A stretch of DNA of 64,000 nucleotides from Chloroflexota bacterium (lineage in GTDB: Bacteria > Chloroflexota > Anaerolineae > Anaerolineales > Villigracilaceae), in assembly GCA_019873735.1 (NCBI GenBank), contig JAIOAQ010000010.1, positions 1 through 64,000 on the forward strand. The letters are read 5' to 3'. Of this stretch, positions 59,621 through 64,000 are shown piece after piece. Each line of letters starts with the position of its first letter. Positions within the stretch are counted from its first letter, which is position 1. Made by a program: the position numbers and the translations under genes. The notes under the pieces are model-generated. The model was not told where the DNA came from. It ran no database searches and was given only the letters and a program-made list of their open reading frames with translations.

Positions 59621-61045
59621 TCAGGCGATGCCCGCCACTTTCAGCCCGTCTTGCAGGATGGCCTGCACTTTGTTTTTGTGGGTGGTCTCGCAGTAGACGC
59701 GCATGATCGGCTCGGTGCCGCTGAAGCGGATGAGCAGCCAGCCGCCGTCTTCGAGGCGGAATTGGAAGCCGTCGAGGGTGACGAGTTCGGTGACTTTCAG
59801 GCCGCCGATGGTCTGCGGTTTGGCGGCCAGGATGGCGGCTTCGCGGTCGGCGCGGTTTCCTTTGAAGGGGGTGTCAATGCGGTCGTAGTAGTATTCGGCG
59901 CCGAGTTTGTCGAAGAGCATTTGCAGCAGTTCGGTCGGTTTTTTGCCGGTGCGCACCATGAAGTCGAGGAAGTAGAGGCCGGCCAGGATGCCGTCGCGCT
60001 CGGGGACGTTGCCGCGGAAGGCGTAGCCGCCGCTTTCCTCGCCGCCGATGAGGGCATTCGTCTCGGTCATTTTCGGGGCGACGTATTTGAAGCCCACGCC
60101 GGTCTCGTGGACGGGGACGCCGTAGAGTTGGCCGAGTTTGTTGAGCATGGTGGTGGTGGAGAGGGTTTTGACGATGTCGCCGCGCTCGCCGCGCACTTCG
60201 AGCAGGTAGTAGGCCAGCAGGGCGTAGACGCGCAGTTGGTTGATGAATTCGCCGTTTTCGTCGCCGATGCCGCAGCGGTCGGCGTCGCCGTCGGTGATGA
60301 GGAGGACGTCGGCGCGATGCTCGCGGGTGGCGCGCAGGCCAACGTCAATGTTGGGGCGGATAGGTTCGGGGCGTTTCATCTCCGGGAAGAGCGGGTTGCG
60401 CTGATTGTGGATTTCGATGACTTTGGTCTTGCCGCCTTCCAGGAGGCGGGTGAAGTAGCCGGCGCCGTTGCCCCACATGGCGTCCACCAGCACGGTCAGG
60501 CCGGCGTCTTTGATGGGCTGGAGGTCAATCAACTTTTGGATATGGGCGATGTAGGGCGAGGCGGCGTCGAATTTGACGATTTGGCCTTCTTTTTCGGCCT
60601 GGGCGTAGGGCTGGCGTTTCACCTCTTCGACGCTATCGGGGATGAGGGCCTCGATGCGCTTCAGCCCGGCCGGATCAATCGCGCCGCCCGTCTCGTTGCG
60701 CACTTTGAAGCCGTTGTCGGTGGGCGGGTTGTGGCTGGCGGTGATGTTGACCGCGCCGCAGGCTTTCTTGTCCACTACGGCATAGGCGATGACGGGGGTG
60801 GGGGTGGCCTCCTGGGTGAGATAGACGCGGAAGCCGTTGCCGGCCAGCACTTCGGCCACGGCGGCGGCGAAGTGTTCGCTGGCGAAGCGTTTGTCGTGGC
60901 CGACGACGATCCATTGGCCGGCGCGGCCCTGTTCGAGCATGTAGGCGGCGTAGCCCTGGGCGGCGCGGCGGACGTTGTCGAAGGTGTAGTCCTCGGCGAT
61001 GACGCCGCGCCAGCCGTCGGTGCCGAAGGTGATTTTGTAGGTCAT
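59621..61045 (-). CDS. Phosphoglucomutase/phosphomannomutase
   Basis: A 474-residue alpha-D-phosphohexomutase. Conserved parts are [21 protein letters not shown], the phosphoserine loop [13 protein letters not shown], the metal loop DGDADRCG, sugar-binding [13 protein letters not shown], and phosphate-binding [14 protein letters not shown]. It interconverts glucose-1- and glucose-6-phosphate or related sugars. The substrate cannot be distinguished from sequence. It is five bases from tatD. Confidence 0.93.
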   Translation of the reverse strand: MTYKITFGTDGWRGVIAEDYTFDNVRRAAQGYAAYMLEQGRAGQWIVVGHDKRFASEHFAAAVAEVLAGNGFRVYLTQEATPTPVIAYAVVDKKACGAVNITASHNPPTDNGFKVRNETGGAIDPAGLKRIEALIPDSVEEVKRQPYAQAEKEGQIVKFDAASPYIAHIQKLIDLQPIKDAGLTVLVDAMWGNGAGYFTRLLEGGKTKVIEIHNQRNPLFPEMKRPEPIRPNIDVGLRATREHRADVLLITDGDADRCGIGDENGEFINQLRVYALLAYYLLEVRGERGDIVKTLSTTTMLNKLGQLYGVPVHETGVGFKYVAPKMTETNALIGGEESGGYAFRGNVPERDGILAGLYFLDFMVRTGKKPTELLQMLFDKLGAEYYYDRIDTPFKGNRADREAAILAAKPQTIGGLKVTELVTLDGFQFRLEDGGWLLIRFSGTEPIMRVYCETTHKNKVQAILQDGLKVAGIA

Positions 61046-61112
61046 GCGTGGGTCTCCGTGAAGTGAATTCTGAGTGCAAGATTATAACAGAGACAGGAAC
61101 CGATTACTCGCT

Positions 61113-62141
61113 TTATGGAACGCAAACGCAGATCTGTTGGTTGCCGAAGTTATAGCACTGGTATTGCCCAGATGGACAGGCCACTTTTTTGGGCGGATTG
61201 GTTACACACAACCCCGGCTCGTCCCCTTTGGGTTGAAAGCCTACGGCAATCCGGCAGACGCTGTCTAATTCGGCAAGTTCTTTGATGGGGTAGAAATTCT
61301 CCAGTTCGATCAAAGCCGCTCCGGCCTGTTCGTGGGTCATGTGGTCGTTGAAGTCAAACAAGGCGGGGTTTAAGTCGCGGCCTGCCCAGGCGCCGGCCAT
61401 GTAGGTCGGGTCGCCTGTCAACAGCGCGGTTTTGACGGCTATCTGTACGGTGGTTGGATCCTGCGGCGCGACGCGCGCCCAGGCCAGGTCCGGATCGTCG
61501 CCCTGACCGCTGTCAAATAAAAGTGTTTCGTAGCCGTTGCCATTGCCGTATTCATCTGCACCGACGGTTATCCTGCCGCCAACATCGCCGTTGGCATCGT
61601 ACCAGACCTGAACCCCGTCGACATTCCAATCCGTTGAAGCAGGGTTAGAGGCCAGAATCAGCCATTCCCCGCTTCCGTCCAGGTCGGAGTCGATTTCAAA
61701 GCCATACTGTCCACTCAGGTGCTTCTCTTTATCTCCTCCGCGCAGCGTAATCGTAGCGTAAATCCAGGCATCATCCTGGTAGAAGATGGAGTTGATGATA
61801 TCCAGTTCGGGAAAATACTGATCCATTGTGTTGGCGTTGAATGGACGTTCGTAGCGGCCAAATGTAAAGCGGTCGCCGCCGGGGGCGCGCTTTTGATTGG
61901 CTGTGGTGGACGAGTCTTGATCGCCGGCCTGGCTGGTGCGCTCGTAGGGCAGGTCAACCGGGACGTCTTTGTGTTCGATGGCGGGCGGCGCTTCGGGCGT
62001 TGCCTCAGGCGTGGGAGGCAGGATGGCGGTGGGGGGTGGGGGCGGTTCCGCCTGAGGGGTGGCCTGGCCAAAACTGCAAGCCAGGATGACGAGAACAAGG
62101 GCAACCCCTACGCTCAGGCGTAGAATCAGATTTTGGTTCAT
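61113..62141 (-). CDS. Lipoprotein of unknown function
   Basis: A 342-residue protein with a signal peptide ending in lipobox VLVILAC (Cys22), a Pro-rich linker (about 28-60), and a beta-rich domain (about 90-250; FNANTMDQYFPELDIINSIF, ATITLRGGD, YGFEIDSDLDGSGEWLILAS) reminiscent of sugar-binding or sandwich modules. Near the C-terminus is a Cys pattern (CRIAVGFQPKGDEPGLC, CPSGQYQCYNFGNQQICVC) that could be disulfide-bonded. No family name is warranted. Confidence 0.65.
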   Translation of the reverse strand: MNQNLILRLSVGVALVLVILACSFGQATPQAEPPPPPTAILPPTPEATPEAPPAIEHKDVPVDLPYERTSQAGDQDSSTTANQKRAPGGDRFTFGRYERPFNANTMDQYFPELDIINSIFYQDDAWIYATITLRGGDKEKHLSGQYGFEIDSDLDGSGEWLILASNPASTDWNVDGVQVWYDANGDVGGRITVGADEYGNGNGYETLLFDSGQGDDPDLAWARVAPQDPTTVQIAVKTALLTGDPTYMAGAWAGRDLNPALFDFNDHMTHEQAGAALIELENFYPIKELAELDSVCRIAVGFQPKGDEPGLCVTNPPKKVACPSGQYQCYNFGNQQICVCVP

Positions 62142-62240
62142 AGCATATCTCCTGAAAATGCGCCTTACAGAATTGTAAGGTCATTTGCATTATACAGCCA
62201 TATGTGGGGCTTCCCAATAGCCTTTTTGTTTGGGTGAATG

Positions 62241-62360
62241 TAACTCCCTCCCTTTAACCCTCCTGCAGGTTAGAACGGGGCGGGCAGCCAATGCCAGCAC
62301 TTGCGAAGATGCCTTGTGATTTGGACATTGCGCCAAAACCTGCGGGAGGGTAGGTAGTTA
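62241..62360. repeat. MITE-like element with imperfect terminal inverted repeats
   Basis: A 120-base segment bounded by TAACTCCCTCCC...CCTGCAGGTT (62241-62271) and AACCTGCGGGAGGGT...TAGTTA (62337-62360), which are imperfect reverse complements. No gene inside. It lies in the 440-base gap 62142-62582. No target duplication was identified by eye. Confidence 0.45.
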
Positions 62361-62411
62361 CGGCCATCATGAGAAAGCCCTCGATGGGTCTGCTGCAAAA
62401 AGGACGTTTCT

Positions 62412-62556
62412 AACGCAAGGGCGCAAAGCCGCTAAGGTTTTTGTGTAGGATAAGCCTCATAAGACTTGTCCTACATTCACACCAGACATTATCCAAAACC
62501 GAAAATTTTGCAGTGGAAATTGCATTTTCTTCGCGCCTTGGCGGCTTTGCGTTGAG
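62412..62556. repeat. Inverted repeat of the CGCAAAGCC family
   Basis: Left arm AACGCAAGGGCGCAAAGCCG (from 62412) and right arm CGCGCCTTGGCGGCTTTGCG (from about 62532) face each other across about 95 bases. The rest of the 62142-62582 gap has no gene I can support. Confidence 0.7.
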
Positions 62557-62582
62557 ATTTTCTGTTTTTGCGGTGAAGCCAC

Positions 62583-63743
62583 CTACCTGACTTTTCCTCT
62601 CCCCACCCTGACGCGTATCCCCCCATTGACCAGACTCAGCGACGTATCCAACTCCATGCGCATCTGACCGAGCAGGGCGGGGTCGCTGCACAGCACGGTG
62701 ACGTTCCAGCCGGGGCATTTTTGGCGCAGCACGTCGCCGAAGCGGGCATACAGGTTGCGCAAATCCTTTCCCTCGCTGACGCGTCGCCCGTAGGGCGGGT
62801 TGGTGACGATCCAGCCCGGCCCGGGCGGCGGCTCGATGGCAGAAACCGCCCGGCAACTGAACTCGATGGCCTGCGCCACGCCGGCGCGTTCGGCGTTCTG
62901 CCGCGCCATCTCAATCGCCCCCGCGTCGCGGTCGGAGGCGAGGATGGTTGGGGATGGATCACGGTTAATGGCTGATGAAGTTCGAATGGATGTCCAGAGT
63001 TGCTGGTCGAAACCAGGCCAATCCATGAAGGCGAAACGGCGGTTGAGACCAGGCGGGATGCCCAGCGCCATCAGCGCCGCCTCGATGGGGATCGTCCCGG
63101 AGCCGCAGAAGGGGTCGAGCAGGGGCGAGCGCCCGTCCCAGCCGGAGGCGAGCAGGAGACCCGCCGCCAGGGTCTCGCGCAGGGGGGCTTTGGCAACCGC
63201 CTGCCGGTAGCCGCGCTTGTGCAGGATCGTGTCGGATGAATCCACGCTGACGGTGACTTTGTCCTCGGCCAGGCGGACGACGATCAACTGCGGCGGGTGG
63301 TCGGCGTCCTCCTCGGCTTTGACGAGCGGGGAGGGCTGCCCCAGCCGGTCGGCGAGGGCCATCAGGAGGACGCGGGCGACCGCGTCGGAGTGGTAGAGTC
63401 TGGATTTGTGGCAGGTGACGCGCAGGGCCACCGGCTGACCAGGACGCAGGAAGCGTTCCCAGGGCAGGCGGGCGGCTTTGAGACGCAGTTCGTCGAAGTC
63501 ACGCGCCAGGAAGGGCATGCCCAGGCGCACCAGGACGCGGCTGGCCGTGCGCAGATCCAGGTTGGCGCGGTAGAGTTCGGGGAGGCTGCCGCGAAACTCC
63601 ACGCCGCCGGCGGCCGGACGAGGGGCGGAAAAGACCGAATCAACGGGAGCAGGCTGCGGGTCCGGGAAGAGGCGGGAAAGTTCGAGGGCGGTAAATGGCT
63701 CGAGGCCGGGGGCGGTTACAGCGAAGAAAATGTCCAAGGGCAA
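62583..63743 (-). CDS. THUMP-type 23S rRNA methyltransferase (RlmL/RlmK-N-like)
   Basis: A 386-residue class I SAM-dependent RNA methyltransferase. The N-terminal ferredoxin-like and THUMP domains (about residues 1-150) begin FFAVTAPGLEPFTALELSRL. The Rossmann domain carries PLLDPFCGSGTIPIEAALMA, ILASDRDAGAIEMARQNAERAG and the catalytic NPPY in IVTNPPYGRR. It matches the N-terminal methyltransferase half of RlmL, which makes m2G2445. The 3' end of a YgiQ-type gene lies just upstream. Confidence 0.88.
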   Translation of the reverse strand: MPLDIFFAVTAPGLEPFTALELSRLFPDPQPAPVDSVFSAPRPAAGGVEFRGSLPELYRANLDLRTASRVLVRLGMPFLARDFDELRLKAARLPWERFLRPGQPVALRVTCHKSRLYHSDAVARVLLMALADRLGQPSPLVKAEEDADHPPQLIVVRLAEDKVTVSVDSSDTILHKRGYRQAVAKAPLRETLAAGLLLASGWDGRSPLLDPFCGSGTIPIEAALMALGIPPGLNRRFAFMDWPGFDQQLWTSIRTSSAINRDPSPTILASDRDAGAIEMARQNAERAGVAQAIEFSCRAVSAIEPPPGPGWIVTNPPYGRRVSEGKDLRNLYARFGDVLRQKCPGWNVTVLCSDPALLGQMRMELDTSLSLVNGGIRVRVGRGKVR

Positions 63744-63749
63744 GACCTT

Positions 63750-63836
63750 AACACGAAGGGCACGAAGGAAGAGGCTCGAAGGGTCACGAAGGTTTCTTTT
63801 GCGTTTTCCTTCGTGTTTCCTGGTGTCCTTCGCGCT
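63750..63836. repeat. Inverted repeat, CACGAAGG family, reaching into the ygiQ 3' end
   Basis: Left arm AACACGAAGGGCACGAAGG (63749-63767) and right arm CCTTCGTGTTTCCTGGTGTC (from about 63808) are imperfect inverted copies. The region from about 63784 to 63836 codes for the final residues of the YgiQ-like protein (GHQETRRKTQKK and so on), which differ from the usual ending. Confidence 0.7.
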
Positions 63837-64000
63837 GCGTTACGATTTCTTTTTGCCGCGCTTTGCGGCGCAGGTCTTTTTCAACGAAGAGCGGCTGGCC
63901 GGTGAAGGGGTCGCGCTCGGTGTAGTACATCAGGCTGGAGTAGGTGGATGGGGTGGGGGTGAAGACCTGCACCTGCTCGGGGTGGATCTTGAGTTCGCGG
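63784..64000 (-). CDS. YgiQ-family radical SAM protein, C-terminal fragment (cut by window edge)
   Basis: Only the last roughly 70 codons are in the window; the frame stays open to its edge. The reading LKIHPEQVQVFTPTPSTYSS followed by LMYYTERDPFTGQPLFVEKD is the conserved C-terminal stretch of UPF0313/YgiQ radical SAM proteins. The GTG at 63972 is internal, not a start. The final residues (from about EIVTQREGHQ) are repeat-encoded and probably not ancestral. The radical SAM core lies outside the window. Confidence 0.85.
   Translation of the reverse strand, partial: RELKIHPEQVQVFTPTPSTYSSLMYYTERDPFTGQPLFVEKDLRRKARQKEIVTQREGHQETRRKTQKKPS

Noticed and set aside
1-64000. tRNA, rRNA, tmRNA or RNase P RNA genes.
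   Set aside because: No cloverleaf, conserved core or rRNA-like sequence was recognised by reading; a covariance-model search would be needed to exclude short or divergent ones.

Overview
The window is a moderately GC-rich bacterial chromosome segment, almost certainly from Chloroflexota and probably class Anaerolineae. The inference rests on secreted SH3-repeat lipoproteins with Thr/Pro-rich linkers, a SufU-type SUF operon, an MttB-type methyltransferase pair, a DUF177 protein, a BMP-type nucleoside transporter, and many short inverted repeats between genes. No tRNA, rRNA, phage or classical insertion sequence was recognised.

Layout. 1-5.4 kb: a Cys-rich orphan, penicillin-binding protein 1C, and a corrinoid methyltransferase pair (MtgA-like/MttB-like). 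5.5-11 kb: an ABC export operon (two ATPases, one large FtsX-type permease, one HlyD-like adaptor); one ATPase carries a C-terminal cyclic-nucleotide-binding domain, and a TetR-type palindrome lies upstream. 11-15.4 kb: a DMSO-reductase-type module with a fused DmsB-DmsC subunit, interrupted by a GxxExxY gene and by repeats, one of them in frame inside the catalytic subunit. 15.4-17.5 kb: comM and a DUF3597 gene. 17.6-28 kb: the SUF iron-sulfur cluster locus (sufC, sufB, sufD, a 101-aa unknown, sufS, sufU, a Rieske protein), with sufR and a sufT-like gene on the opposite strand. SufB contains two inteins. The sufC and sufR promoters share an AT-rich palindrome that abuts the -35 box.

28-49.3 kb: a purine uptake and catabolism island, all on the minus strand: 8-oxoguanine deaminase, adenine deaminase, a GntR/UTRA regulator, a YgeY hydrolase, two divergent carbamoyltransferases, carbamate kinase, a glycosyltransferase-like membrane protein, two BMP lipoproteins, a nucleoside ABC transporter, and an XdhD-like fused molybdenum hydroxylase with its FAD subunit. 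Two promoters in the island carry the same GntR-type operator (TTGTC-T-GACAA) just downstream of the -10. The genes suggest import of nucleosides or bases, deamination and oxidation toward xanthine and urate, then breakdown to carbamoyl phosphate and ATP through carbamate kinase. The ring-opening enzymes were not identified.

49.5-64 kb: a CreD-like membrane protein with an SH3 lipoprotein, then housekeeping genes: SlyD-type isomerase, FolD, the primary-type sigma factor, DUF177, an EamA transporter, a Sll1717-type P-loop ATPase, polyprenyl synthase, TatD, phosphohexomutase, a lipoprotein, a THUMP-type RNA methyltransferase, and the C-terminus of a YgiQ-type radical SAM protein cut by the window edge.

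All assignments come from reading translated sequence and motifs; no database search was run.
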